DNA of 43,870 nucleotides from Labilithrix sp. Its GTDB lineage: Bacteria > Myxococcota_A > Polyangia > Polyangiales > Polyangiaceae. The stretch lies in assembly GCA_019637105.1 (NCBI GenBank), contig JAHBWF010000055.1:1-43870 (forward strand). Direction: 5' to 3'. The translations under genes were made by a program, and so were the position numbers. The notes beneath the pieces were generated by a model, which saw nothing but the letters and a program-made list of their open reading frames with translations, did no database searches and was not told where the DNA came from. Shown in pieces: positions 15,031 through 24,119 of the stretch (position 1 is its first letter; every line of letters starts with the position of its first letter).

Positions 15031-15945
15031 TCACTCCGGCGGGATCTCGAACGCGACGTCGAAGGCGCGGTCCTCGCTGTCCTTGAACGCGACGTGCCCG
15101 GTGCGGCCGAGGTCGAGCCCGAAGACGAGCGTCTCGCGCGCGGCGCCGGCGTCGAGCGCGCTCTCCATCAGCGTCCGGCGGAAGCAGTTCGGGCCTCCGA
15201 GCGCCGCGGCGTCGACCCAGCCGATCGCCCGGCGGAGGCGCGCGCGCCCGATCGGTCCCCGCGCGGCCTCGCGACGGCCGCGCTCGCGCATCGCCCGCAC
15301 CGCCTGCTCGGGGCTGCGCGATCGCCGCAGGCGCTCCGCTTCGCGCGCCACGGCGAGGGCGCGCGCGAGCTCGCGCCGGAAGGGCGCGGCGCGCTCGAGG
15401 TCGGCGTCTCGGCGCTCCCGGTCGCGGTCGCCGCGCGCCTCGAGGAGGATCCACGCGCCGCGGCGGGCGACGAAGGCGAGCCCGGCGCGCGCGGCCTCCT
15501 CGACGAGCGCCTCGTCGTCGAAGAACGCGTGCACGAAGCGCCCCGAGAAGCGGTCTCCCGGCTCGGCGGCGGCGAGCCCGAGCGCGCGCGCGGCGCGCCG
15601 CGGCAGATCGATCGCCAGGCGGCCTCGGTAGGTCCCGTCGGCGGCGGCCGGCGCGTGGACCTCGACGCGACGCGCGAGGCAGGCGGCCGCCTCGAGCACG
15701 CGGACGCGCGCCTCGGACGTCGGCGTCTCCGGGTACGCTCCCGGCGCCACGCGCGCGACGCTCACCGCCTCCTGCGCGCCGCCACGCGCCGCCCCGAACA
15801 GGGGCGAGCCCGCGGCCCGCGTCGCGTCCGGCTCCCGCGTGACGACGATCGCGTCACCCTCGCGGCGGACGCGGAGCGCGGCGAGCGCCGCGTCCACGCG
15901 GGCGGGCGCGTGGCGCCCGGCGAGCTCCGCGAGGTGCCTCCTCAC
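15031..15945 (-). CDS. Unknown protein with C-terminal transglutaminase-like (lasso B2-like) domain
   Basis: The start is GTG at 15945, overlapping the stop of the upstream lipoprotein by 4 bp, and the product is 304 aa. Residues about 1-190 are not recognised. The C-terminal 70 residues contain GPNCFRRTL (Cys254), a hydrophobic strand ETLVFGLDLG, TGHVAFKD (His284) and AFDVAFEIPP (Asp296). This is the Cys-His-Asp order and spacing of the Transglut_core3 / lasso-peptide B2 cysteine-protease-like fold. There is no lasso precursor, cyclase or leader-binding protein nearby, so a RiPP role is not supported. Coupling to the lipoprotein suggests a joint function. The domain call is by pattern only. 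Confidence 0.6.
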   Translation of the reverse strand: MRRHLAELAGRHAPARVDAALAALRVRREGDAIVVTREPDATRAAGSPLFGAARGGAQEAVSVARVAPGAYPETPTSEARVRVLEAAACLARRVEVHAPAAADGTYRGRLAIDLPRRAARALGLAAAEPGDRFSGRFVHAFFDDEALVEEAARAGLAFVARRGAWILLEARGDRDRERRDADLERAAPFRRELARALAVAREAERLRRSRSPEQAVRAMRERGRREAARGPIGRARLRRAIGWVDAAALGGPNCFRRTLMESALDAGAARETLVFGLDLGRTGHVAFKDSEDRAFDVAFEIPPE

Positions 15946-18900
15946 CGGAAGAACGGACAGAGCGCCCGCTCGAGGCAGCGATGCGAGGAGGGGTGGCTGA
16001 AGTAGTAGAGGTCCTTGCCCTGGGTGGCGAGGAAGCGCACGAGCAGGTTCGAGTAGTAGACGACGTCGTCGTACTTCTTGCACGGGTCGCCGGTCACGAA
16101 GACGTGCTGGCCCCCGGGCTGGATCCACGTGTTGACGACGCCCGAGAGCGGCTGCGTCCCCGTCCAGGCCGTCGCGTCGGAGGCGAACGGGGCGCCCGTC
16201 GTGCGCGGCTCCCACGTGCGCGCGAGCGACAGCGCGTCGTTGGCGCGGACGTCGATCGAGCGCGCGAGGCGGAGCGGGATCGCGGGGCGCGGCGCGGCCC
16301 AGGGGTTCTCGCCCTCCGAGAGCCAGTCGACGTCGAAGACCGCGCGGGCGCACTCCGCGCTCGAGGGCGGGCTCGTGCACGAGTCGCTCGCCACGTAGTT
16401 CGGCGCGCAGGCGGCGCCGGCGCGCGTGCGCTCGAGCCGCGCGACGCCCTCGAGGACGTGGCTCTCCACCAGCACGTCGTTCGGCGTCTTGCCGCCGAGC
16501 TGGTCCCAGAGCGCCGGCGGCGTCGCGTACTCGGCCCACTCCGGGTGGGTGTCGGCGAACGACGGCGGCAGGAACGGGACGGCGCCGGCGGCGCGCGCGA
16601 AGGCGTAGCCGGTGCTCACCGGCACCATCGGATCGCCGGCCGTGTTGAGCTCCAGGATCGCGCGCGGAGGCATCGGCCTGCCGTCCGGCCCGGGCGCGGC
16701 GCGCAGGCCGTAGTACGGCGCGAAGTTGATCGGATCGCTCGGATCGACGGCGGTCTGCGTGAGGTTGAGGAGCCGCCGCGCCTCGGGCGACTGCCGGTAG
16801 AGGCCGAGCCCCTCCTGCGGCGCGACGAGCGGCGAGCCCACCGGGTAGAAGCGATCGCGGAACTGCTGGCAGCCCGCCGCCGGATCGAGGTCCGTGCCGG
16901 CGTAGGCGGCCTCGCACGTCTTGGTCGCGTCGCCGACCTGCGCGATCCCGATCGACGCCTGCTCGAACGTCCGGATGCGCCGCCCGAGCGGCGCCCCCTC
17001 GAGCGCGTCGCAGCCCTTGTACGAGCGGACGGCGTCGGGCGCGTCGTAGACCTGGACGTCGAGGCGGTCTCCGACGTTCGCCGGGATCGGGATGCGGAAG
17101 CGGCCGTCGGGGCCGGTGCGGGCGCAGTGGCGCTCCTGGTTGCGCACGTTGGTGAGCACCACCGTCTTGCCCTCGTCGAGCTCGGCCGGCGTGAGGCACG
17201 CGATCTCGAGCTCGCGGGAGACCGTGAGGTCGTTGACGACGAGGCGCACCGAGCGCTGATCCCCGGCGCAGCGCGTCTGCTCGCGGTCGTCCTTCTCCGG
17301 GAGCGCGCTCGCGGGCACGCCGACGACGAGCGGGCTCAGGACCTGCTGCAGGACCGAGTCGGGGACGAGCGACGAGCGCGTCGCGACGTCCATCAGCCCG
17401 CCGCCGCCGGAGATCGGCGCCGCCGCGACGACGTTGGGATCGAGCGCGCCGTGCACCATCGCGAGGACGCCGCCGAAGGAGTTGCCCGACGTCGTGATCG
17501 CCACGTTCGGTCCGCCGACGTCCGGCACCCCGTCGCCGTCGAAGTCGCCGGCCAGATCGGGGACGCCGTCGCCGTCGTAGTCCTGGGTCGAGCGGCGTAC
17601 GCCGTCCCACGCGCGGAGCACGCGGGTCGCCTGCATCTCGTCGACCACCGCCTGGCGGATGTTGTCGCGCGAGTGGAAGACGTGCGCCGACCAGAGGAGC
17701 CCGCCGGAGTCGGGCTCGCCGTCGCCGTTCAGATCGGTGTGGCGCCCGCTGCCGAGCGCCCTCACCCACGGCGAGAGGCACTCCCCGCGGAAGACGACGT
17801 TCGCCACGGCCTCGAGGCCGGGATCGAGGTAGAGCCCGTGGCCGGGCATGTTGATCCCCATCATCGCGAGGCCCTGCTTCGCGAAGTACCCCGCGCGCAC
17901 GATGATCTCGTCCGCGTGGAGCGTCGTGCCGTGCGCCCAGACGGTGACGGGGAAGGGCGCCTCGTGCGCCTGCGTGAACGTGCCGTCCGGCGCCTCCTTC
18001 GCCTCGGTCGCCTTGGGGACGCTGAGCCAGAACTGCACGGTGTCGCGCCCGACGCGCCCGGCGCCGCTCCTGAAGTCGAGCTCGAACTTGCCGTCCGGAT
18101 CCTCGTTCTTCGGATCGCCGAGGAAGTACGGCGACTCGAAGCTTCCGATGACGAGGTGGTCGACGCTGTCGAGGCTGTCGATGAGCCGGTCGAGCTCGCC
18201 GCCCGAGAGGCCGAGCGCGCGCTCCAAGAGCTGGCGCATCGCGTCCTTCGAGTCGGCGACCTTCACGACGAACGGCGTCTTCTTCCGCGGGGCGCACGCC
18301 GGCGTCCGGTCGATCGCGCCGGGCGGCTCGTCGATCTCCTCGAGCGCCGTGCCGACCGCGCGGAACGCCCGCGCGTCCGGCGGGAACTCCGTCGCGAGGC
18401 GCGCGAAGGGCCCCACCCCGTGGAGGCCGTCGCGGAGGATCCGCATGTCCTCGTAGACGGGCTGCGTCGTGAACGTCCAGACGAACGCGACGTGCTCGAG
18501 GCCGGTCCCGGCGACGTCGCCGAACCAGGCGCGCTTGCTCGGATCGCCGAGGATCTCGCGCACGCGCTCGGCGCCGCGCCGCTGCTGCGCGTGGTGGACG
18601 TGCTCGAACGGCGAACGCACCGGCGCGCCGTCCGGGCCGCGCAGGCGGTCCGTCAGGACCACGGCGTACTCGCGCTTCTCCTCGAGGGGCACGACGGGCC
18701 GCAGGAGGAGCGTGTCGGTCTGCCGCTCGTACCAGTCGATGACCTCCTCGATCCGCGCGCTCCGTCCGGCCTGGTCTCCGCGGAACGGCACGAGGACGTT
18801 CGGGTGATCGAGGACGCCGTCGAAGTCGGTGTCGAGCTCGGGGCGGTACGCGCTCTGGGGGAGCCCGGCGCCCTCCTCGTAGGTCTCGAAGAGGAGCGAG

Positions 18901-19442
18901 TCCTCGTTCACGCGCGGATCGTTCGCCCAGTACTTGTCGCGATCGACGAGGGCGAGCGGGAAGTTGCCCTTGCCGAGATCGAGCGGCACCGGGACGCCCG
19001 TCGTGAGATCGATGACGTAGAACGGGTCGTCGGTCGGATCGTACGTGCGCGTGCGCGCGGCGACGTCCTCGAGATCGAGCGCGGCGTCGGTCTCCGGCGT
19101 CGCGGCGCTCCTGGCGAACGCCACGCTGATTGGCGCGAACGTGCCCCACCCCTCGAGGCTGTCGAAGCCCTGACGCGCGACGGTCTCGAAGCTCGTCGGC
19201 GCGACGAGGCTCACGTTGATGCGCCGGCCGGTGCGGCTCGTCGGATCGGCGAAGGTCGCGACGTCGTTCGGCTGCGGGATCTCCGGCAGCGGACGGCGGA
19301 GCGTGTCGAAGACGATCTCGGGCCCGGTCCCGGGGGGCGTCCGGCGCGCGCCGTCGGGGGCGGTGTCGACGGCGCAGGCGGAGAGCGCCGTCGCGAGCGC
19401 CAGCGCGAACGTGGATGCCTTGGCGAGCCAGCCGGGCTTCAT
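15942..19442 (-). CDS. Giant surface lipoprotein with alpha/beta-hydrolase domain (VolA/Pla-1 lipase-like), copy 1
   Basis: This is a 1166-aa lipoprotein: signal peptide MKPGWLAKASTFALALATA, lipobox LSAC. The N-terminal part has IPQPNDVATFADPTSRTG, resembling the bacterial virulence-factor lipase N-terminal domain of VolA/Pla-1. A hydrolase core follows: oxyanion region VWAHGTTLHADE near residue 500, nucleophile elbow SGNSFGG (Ser655), candidate acid NTAGDPMVP (Asp937), candidate histidine GGQHVF (His1113). Between oxyanion and nucleophile lie calcium-site repeats DLNGDGEPDSGG, DYDGDGVPDLAG and DFDGDGVPDVGG. A beta-rich insert with Cys follows. It is homologous along its whole length to the product at 20442-23897. 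Esterase or lipase activity is inferred. The start at 19442 fits the signal peptide. Confidence 0.82.
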   Translation of the reverse strand: MKPGWLAKASTFALALATALSACAVDTAPDGARRTPPGTGPEIVFDTLRRPLPEIPQPNDVATFADPTSRTGRRINVSLVAPTSFETVARQGFDSLEGWGTFAPISVAFARSAATPETDAALDLEDVAARTRTYDPTDDPFYVIDLTTGVPVPLDLGKGNFPLALVDRDKYWANDPRVNEDSLLFETYEEGAGLPQSAYRPELDTDFDGVLDHPNVLVPFRGDQAGRSARIEEVIDWYERQTDTLLLRPVVPLEEKREYAVVLTDRLRGPDGAPVRSPFEHVHHAQQRRGAERVREILGDPSKRAWFGDVAGTGLEHVAFVWTFTTQPVYEDMRILRDGLHGVGPFARLATEFPPDARAFRAVGTALEEIDEPPGAIDRTPACAPRKKTPFVVKVADSKDAMRQLLERALGLSGGELDRLIDSLDSVDHLVIGSFESPYFLGDPKNEDPDGKFELDFRSGAGRVGRDTVQFWLSVPKATEAKEAPDGTFTQAHEAPFPVTVWAHGTTLHADEIIVRAGYFAKQGLAMMGINMPGHGLYLDPGLEAVANVVFRGECLSPWVRALGSGRHTDLNGDGEPDSGGLLWSAHVFHSRDNIRQAVVDEMQATRVLRAWDGVRRSTQDYDGDGVPDLAGDFDGDGVPDVGGPNVAITTSGNSFGGVLAMVHGALDPNVVAAAPISGGGGLMDVATRSSLVPDSVLQQVLSPLVVGVPASALPEKDDREQTRCAGDQRSVRLVVNDLTVSRELEIACLTPAELDEGKTVVLTNVRNQERHCARTGPDGRFRIPIPANVGDRLDVQVYDAPDAVRSYKGCDALEGAPLGRRIRTFEQASIGIAQVGDATKTCEAAYAGTDLDPAAGCQQFRDRFYPVGSPLVAPQEGLGLYRQSPEARRLLNLTQTAVDPSDPINFAPYYGLRAAPGPDGRPMPPRAILELNTAGDPMVPVSTGYAFARAAGAVPFLPPSFADTHPEWAEYATPPALWDQLGGKTPNDVLVESHVLEGVARLERTRAGAACAPNYVASDSCTSPPSSAECARAVFDVDWLSEGENPWAAPRPAIPLRLARSIDVRANDALSLARTWEPRTTGAPFASDATAWTGTQPLSGVVNTWIQPGGQHVFVTGDPCKKYDDVVYYSNLLVRFLATQGKDLYYFSHPSSHRCLERALCPFFR

Positions 19443-19573
19443 CGTGCCCCGATCTACCACGGCGCGCCGGCGGGGCATGCTTCGACCGGCGCGCGCCGCG
19501 CGAGAGCGTATGGCGCGCCGCGGCGCGAAAAGCGCGAGCTGCGCCGGCGTTCGCTTCCGCGTACCGTAGCGAG

Positions 19574-20419
19574 ATGCGTTTGGGTCGGGGCCGGTGGACG
19601 CGCGCGCTCGCCGCGGCGCTCGCGGCGGCGTGGGTGCGCGAAGCCGGGGCGTCCCCGAAGCAGGGGCGCGACTACTTCCTCGATCCGCCGCAAAAGGGGC
19701 TCTGGGCGCACGGCGACGCCTTCACGCTCGGCGCGCAGGCGTCCCTCGAGTCGCGTACGCCCATCGAGGACGAGACGTTCGGCACCCTCGCGCTCCGCGC
19801 CAGCGCGCTCGCGAGCATCGGCTTCTCCGAGGCCGCCGCCCACGTCGACGTGCGCTACCTGCTCTTCACGTTCGGCGCGTCGGCCGGCTACCGCAACGTC
19901 TGGCGGACGTACCAGGGCGCGCCGGGCGCGGCGGTGTCGCGAGAGCTCCGCCTCGACACCGATCGCGACTCGAGCTTCGAGACCCGCGCGTGGGGATGGG
20001 GCGAGGGGCGCGGGCGCCTCGTGATCCCGCTCGACCGGCTCTGGTTCGTCACCAACCACGCCGTACGCTGGGAGGGCTCGCCGAGCAACGCGTTCGACTG
20101 GTTCCACACCAACGTCCACGACGGCGGCGTCCTCTACCGCGGCGACGCCGTGCTCTTCGTCCGGAGCGCGTCGCTCGGGGCGCTCGGTCCGTACGCGCGG
20201 TACATGGACATGCCGCGCGGCGATCGGCGCCGCGGCGAGCTCGCGGCCGGGATCTTCTACGGCGTCCGCCTCGGGCTCAAGCAGCGCGACGACCTCCTCA
20301 GCGTGGTCGTCCTCGCGCGGCCCGGCGACGACGAGTTCGGCTTCCACGTCCTCAGGCTGCCGCTCTGGACGATGGTCCTCTACCGCGCGAGCTTCCGCCT
20401 GCTCGACTACGGACCCTGA
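19574..20419 (+). CDS. Predicted periplasmic/outer-membrane protein of unknown function
   Basis: This 281-aa protein has an N-terminal signal sequence (MRLGRGRWTRALAAALAAAW, cleavage after GAS). The rest alternates hydrophobic and polar residues in strand-like stretches rich in Tyr, Trp and Phe (HVDVRYLLFTFGASAGYRNVW, RLVIPLDRLWFVTNHAV, ELAAGIFYGVRLGLKQRDD, LPLWTMVLYRASFRLLDYG), consistent with a beta-barrel. It is encoded between, and opposite to, the two paralogous lipoproteins: divergent from copy 1 (131-bp gap) and convergent with copy 2 (22-bp gap). It could be a partner or exporter for the lipoproteins, but this rests on position only. No family is recognised. Confidence 0.7.
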   Translation: MRLGRGRWTRALAAALAAAWVREAGASPKQGRDYFLDPPQKGLWAHGDAFTLGAQASLESRTPIEDETFGTLALRASALASIGFSEAAAHVDVRYLLFTFGASAGYRNVWRTYQGAPGAAVSRELRLDTDRDSSFETRAWGWGEGRGRLVIPLDRLWFVTNHAVRWEGSPSNAFDWFHTNVHDGGVLYRGDAVLFVRSASLGALGPYARYMDMPRGDRRRGELAAGIFYGVRLGLKQRDDLLSVVVLARPGDDEFGFHVLRLPLWTMVLYRASFRLLDYGP

Positions 20420-20441
20420 GGCGGGCGCGCCGCGCCTCGGA

Positions 20442-23400
20442 TCAGCGGAAGAAGTCGCAGCTGCCGTCGACGAGGCAGCCGTGCGTCTTGGGGTGGCTCA
20501 GGTAGTAGACGTCGCGCCCGCCGGACGCGAAGAAGCGCGCGGTGAGCGCGTTGCCGTAGACCGCGAAGTCCCAGGCGCGGCACGCGTCTCCGGTGCTCCA
20601 CGTGTGCTGGCCCTTCGGGACGAGGTAGTGGTTGAACAGGGCGACGACGCGCTCGGTCGCCGCCCAGCTCGACTCGTCCGGTCCGAACGGGACGCCGCGG
20701 AGCCGCGGCTCCCACGCGGCGGCGAGCGAGGTCGAGTCGGCGACGCGCACCCCCGCGACCCGCGCGAGCCGGAGCGGGACGTCGGGGTGCGGCTGGTCGT
20801 ACGGGAGGCGCCCCTCGCTGACCCAGTCGGCGTCGTAGAGCGCCGTCATGCACTCGTAAGGCTCGATGGTCGGCGCGCGCGTGCAGAGCTCGGCGTCCGC
20901 GGTCGAGTAGTTCGCCTCGCAGCCGGGGCCCGCGCTCGTCCGTCCGAGGCGGGCGATCCCCTCGACGACGCCGTTGTCGACGAGGAACTTCATCGGCGTC
21001 CGCCGCCCGAGGCGATCGTAGAGCTCGCGCGGCGTCGCGTAGTCCGCCCACGCGGGCAGTCGCGCGGCCGCGCTCGGCGGCAAGAACGGGAGCGCCCCGG
21101 CCGCGCGCGCGAACGCGAGGTGCGACGAGACCTGGACGAAGTTGTCTCCCACGGTGTTGATCGCCAGGAGCGCGTGCGGCGGGACGCGCTGGCCGTCCTC
21201 GTCGAACAGCGGCTTCAGCATGTAGTAAGGCGCGAACGCGATCGGGTCGCCCGGATCGAGCGCGGCCTGCGCGAGGTCGCGGAAGCGGCGCATCGCCGGC
21301 GTCTGCCGCTGGATGCCGAGGCCCTCGTTCGGCGCGACGAGCGGCGTGCCGACGGGGAAGAAGCGATCGCGGAACTGCTGGCACCCCTCCGCGACGTCGC
21401 ACCTGTCGCGCTCGGAGTCGGCGACGGGGAACACCTTGAGCGCGGCCTGCTCGAAGTCGCGGACGCGGCGCCCGACGGGCGCGCCCTCCTTCACGTTGCA
21501 GCCGTCGTACGACGCCACGACGTCGGGCGCGGTGTAGACCTGGACGTCCAGCCTGTCGCCCGTGCTCGTCGGGATCGGGACGCGGAAGCGGCCGTCCTTG
21601 CCGGTCCGCGCGCAGCGCACCTCCCGCGAGGTCACGTTGGTCACCACCACGGTCATCCCGGCGGAGAGCTCCTCGGCGCCGAGGCACGCGAGCTCGAGCT
21701 CCTGGTTCCGCACGCCCTCGTTGACCTGGAGGCGCAGCGTGCGCTCGGACGGGCCGCAGCGCGAGCCGACGCTCTCGATCCGCTCGTCGTCGCCGCGCGG
21801 CGGTCGCTCGCTCGCCGGGACGGAGAACACCACCGGCCCCATGAGCTGCGCGGTGACCGACTCGACGACGCCGTAGGAGCGGAGCGCGACGTCCATGGCG
21901 AGCCCGCCGCCGCCGGACATCGGCGCCGACGCGATCATGTACGGCTCGATCCCGCCCTGGATGTCGCTCATGATCCCCCCGAGCGACTCGCCCGCGGCGA
22001 AATACGAGACGTTCGGCCCGCCGACGTCGGGCACGCCGTCGCCGTCGAAGTCGCCCGCGATCTCCGGCGCGCCGTCGCCGGTGAGGTCCTGCGTCCCCCT
22101 GCGCCCGTCGAACGACCGCAAGATCCGGACGAGGTTCATCCCGTCGAGGATCCCTTGGCGGACGTTGTCGCGCGTGTGGAAGATGTGCGACGTCCACCAG
22201 AACCAGCCGCTGTCGCCGACGCCGTCCCCGTTGAGGTCGTGCGCCCGCCCGCCGAGGACGCCGTCGAAGAACGGGACGACGCAGTTCGGCCCGAGCAGCG
22301 CCTTGGCGAGCCGCTGATCGCCCTCGCCCAGCACGAGCCCGTGGCCCGGGTTGTTGTATCCGATGAGCGCGATCCCCTGCCGGGCGAAGTCTCCGCCGTA
22401 GAGGAGCGTCTCGTCGGCGTGCCCGGTGACGCCGTGGCCGAAGAAGGCGACCGGGAACGGCTGCCGCCGCTCGCCCTTGGCCTTCGGCACGACGAGCACC
22501 CACTGCACGTCGTCGGTCCGGACGTCGCCCTCGCCGGTGCGGAAGCTCACGTTGAAGCGCGCGTCGGGATCGCGCGAGGCCGGATCGCCCATCAAGAAGG
22601 GCGACTTGAACGAGCCGAGCACGACGTGGTCGATGTGCTGGAGCGCGTCCTCGACGGCCTCGAGCCCGCCCTTGTCGAGGCCGAAGACCTGCTCGAAGAT
22701 CAGGCGGAACGACCCCCGGAGGTCCTCGTCGTTCAGCTTGAGGACGAACGGCGTCTTCGCGCGCGCGCTGCACGCGGCGCTCGACGCCTCCCAGCCGGCG
22801 GGCTGCTCCTCGTCGGCCGGGCCGTTGCCGGCGATCCGCGCGACCGTGACGTCGGGAGGGTACTGATCCTTCCAGCGCGCGAACGGGCCCTTGCCGTAGA
22901 GCCCGTCGCGGAGCAGGCGCATGTCCTCGTGCGTCGGCTGCGTCGTGAAGGTCCACGCGAAGGCCACGTGATCGAGCCCGGTCCCGGCGATGTCGCCGTA
23001 GTAGCTCGCGAGGCGCCTGTCGGTGAGCCAGTCCTTGAGGCGCGCGACGCCGGCGCGCTGGGTCGGGTGGTGGATCGCCTCGAAGGGCGAGCGGACCGGC
23101 TGGCCGTCCGGGCCGCGCAGGCGGTCGGTGAGGACGACGGCGTACTCGGTCTTCTCGTCGAGGGGGACGATCGGCCGGAGGACGAGCGTGTCGCTCTCGC
23201 GCTCGTACCACGTGATGACGTCGTCGACGCCGGGGACGCCGCTCCGGCGCCCGGGCCGGGTGTTCGGGTGATCGAGGACGCCGTCGAAGTCGCGATCGAG
23301 CTCGGGCCGGTAGGCGCTCTGCGGGAGCCCGGCGCCCTCCTCGACGGTCTCGAAGACCAGGTTCGACTCGCTCGCCTTCGGATCGTTCGGCCCGTAGCGG

Positions 23401-23897
23401 AACGGATCGCGCAGCACGACGGGGTAGTAGCCGCTCTCGACGTCGACGGGGACGGGGATGCCGGTCGTGAGGTTGACGACGTAGAACGGGTCGTCGGCCG
23501 GGTCGTGCTCGTCGTCGGTCATCCGATCGGCGACGGCGTCGAGATCGAGCGCCGGCTCGAGGGGGCCCGTCGCCGCGCCGCGCTCGAACGCGACGGTGAT
23601 CGGCGAGGAGACGCCCCAGCCTTCCATCGAGGCGAAGTCCTCGCGCGCGCGCCGCTCCATGTGCGTCGGCGCGATCAAGCTCACGTTCACGCGGACGCCG
23701 GTGCGGCTCGTCGGGTCCGCGAAGGTCGCGACGTCGTTCGGCAGCGGCACCTCGGGCAGCGGCCGATGCGCCGTGTCGAACTTCACGAGCGGGCCGGTGC
23801 CGGCCGGCGTACGCCTGAGCCCCTCGGGCGCGGTGTCGATCTCGCAACCGACGACGAGCCCGAGGCCGAGCAAGAAGGGGAGGGGGACGAGCCGCAT
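20442..23897 (-). CDS. Giant surface lipoprotein with alpha/beta-hydrolase domain (VolA/Pla-1 lipase-like), copy 2
   Basis: This 1151-aa paralogue of the product at 15942-19442 has signal peptide MRLVPLPFLLGLGLV and lipobox VVGC, followed by the shared mature start (EIDTAPEGLRRTPAGTGP). The core has oxyanion region FFGHGVTGHADE, nucleophile elbow AAGESLGG (Ser638), NTVGDNFVQVSS, and KGQHTW near the C-terminus. Calcium-type motifs are DLNGDGVGDSGW, DLTGDGAPEIAG and DFDGDGVPDVGG. Both paralogues end in a conserved SHP-(S/T)H-CL-C-FFR pattern. The nucleophile context differs (GES versus GNS), so substrates may differ. An AT-rich TATATA lies about 15 bp upstream of the start. Function is inferred. 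Confidence 0.82.
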   Translation of the reverse strand: MRLVPLPFLLGLGLVVGCEIDTAPEGLRRTPAGTGPLVKFDTAHRPLPEVPLPNDVATFADPTSRTGVRVNVSLIAPTHMERRAREDFASMEGWGVSSPITVAFERGAATGPLEPALDLDAVADRMTDDEHDPADDPFYVVNLTTGIPVPVDVESGYYPVVLRDPFRYGPNDPKASESNLVFETVEEGAGLPQSAYRPELDRDFDGVLDHPNTRPGRRSGVPGVDDVITWYERESDTLVLRPIVPLDEKTEYAVVLTDRLRGPDGQPVRSPFEAIHHPTQRAGVARLKDWLTDRRLASYYGDIAGTGLDHVAFAWTFTTQPTHEDMRLLRDGLYGKGPFARWKDQYPPDVTVARIAGNGPADEEQPAGWEASSAACSARAKTPFVLKLNDEDLRGSFRLIFEQVFGLDKGGLEAVEDALQHIDHVVLGSFKSPFLMGDPASRDPDARFNVSFRTGEGDVRTDDVQWVLVVPKAKGERRQPFPVAFFGHGVTGHADETLLYGGDFARQGIALIGYNNPGHGLVLGEGDQRLAKALLGPNCVVPFFDGVLGGRAHDLNGDGVGDSGWFWWTSHIFHTRDNVRQGILDGMNLVRILRSFDGRRGTQDLTGDGAPEIAGDFDGDGVPDVGGPNVSYFAAGESLGGIMSDIQGGIEPYMIASAPMSGGGGLAMDVALRSYGVVESVTAQLMGPVVFSVPASERPPRGDDERIESVGSRCGPSERTLRLQVNEGVRNQELELACLGAEELSAGMTVVVTNVTSREVRCARTGKDGRFRVPIPTSTGDRLDVQVYTAPDVVASYDGCNVKEGAPVGRRVRDFEQAALKVFPVADSERDRCDVAEGCQQFRDRFFPVGTPLVAPNEGLGIQRQTPAMRRFRDLAQAALDPGDPIAFAPYYMLKPLFDEDGQRVPPHALLAINTVGDNFVQVSSHLAFARAAGALPFLPPSAAARLPAWADYATPRELYDRLGRRTPMKFLVDNGVVEGIARLGRTSAGPGCEANYSTADAELCTRAPTIEPYECMTALYDADWVSEGRLPYDQPHPDVPLRLARVAGVRVADSTSLAAAWEPRLRGVPFGPDESSWAATERVVALFNHYLVPKGQHTWSTGDACRAWDFAVYGNALTARFFASGGRDVYYLSHPKTHGCLVDGSCDFFR

Positions 23898-24119
23898 GCC
23901 TGCTCGGTTACGTATATATCGGGACGGGACGCGCGGGGATCGCCGAGCGCGAGCGGGCGGCCCTCGCCCGGGGGCGCGGCCACCGCCGAGCTCGCGGGGC
24001 GTTCGCGGAGCGGCGCGCGCCGGCCTAGATCCAGGTGTGATGGCGGCGACCGCGTCTCACCCTCGCATCGCTCAGGAGCGCGCCGGCGCCGGCCGTCGCG
24101 CGCCTCTCCCGAGGGGAGG

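Noticed and set aside
15031-15945. Lasso-peptide biosynthetic cluster
   Set aside because: Only a B2-like fold is suggested; no short precursor, asparagine-synthetase-like cyclase, leader-binding protein or exporter is found nearby.
15946-19149. 1372-codon minus-strand frame including the transglutaminase-like protein
   Set aside because: Only the last 304 codons are protein-like; the rest overlaps the lipoprotein in another frame. The GTG at 15945 gives a clean 4-bp overlap start.
20481-24119. Plus-strand open frame running unbroken into the histidine kinase, suggesting a 2059-aa protein
   Set aside because: The part before 24120 is antisense to the second lipoprotein and is low-complexity Arg/Val/Asp sequence; the kinase domains begin only after 24120.
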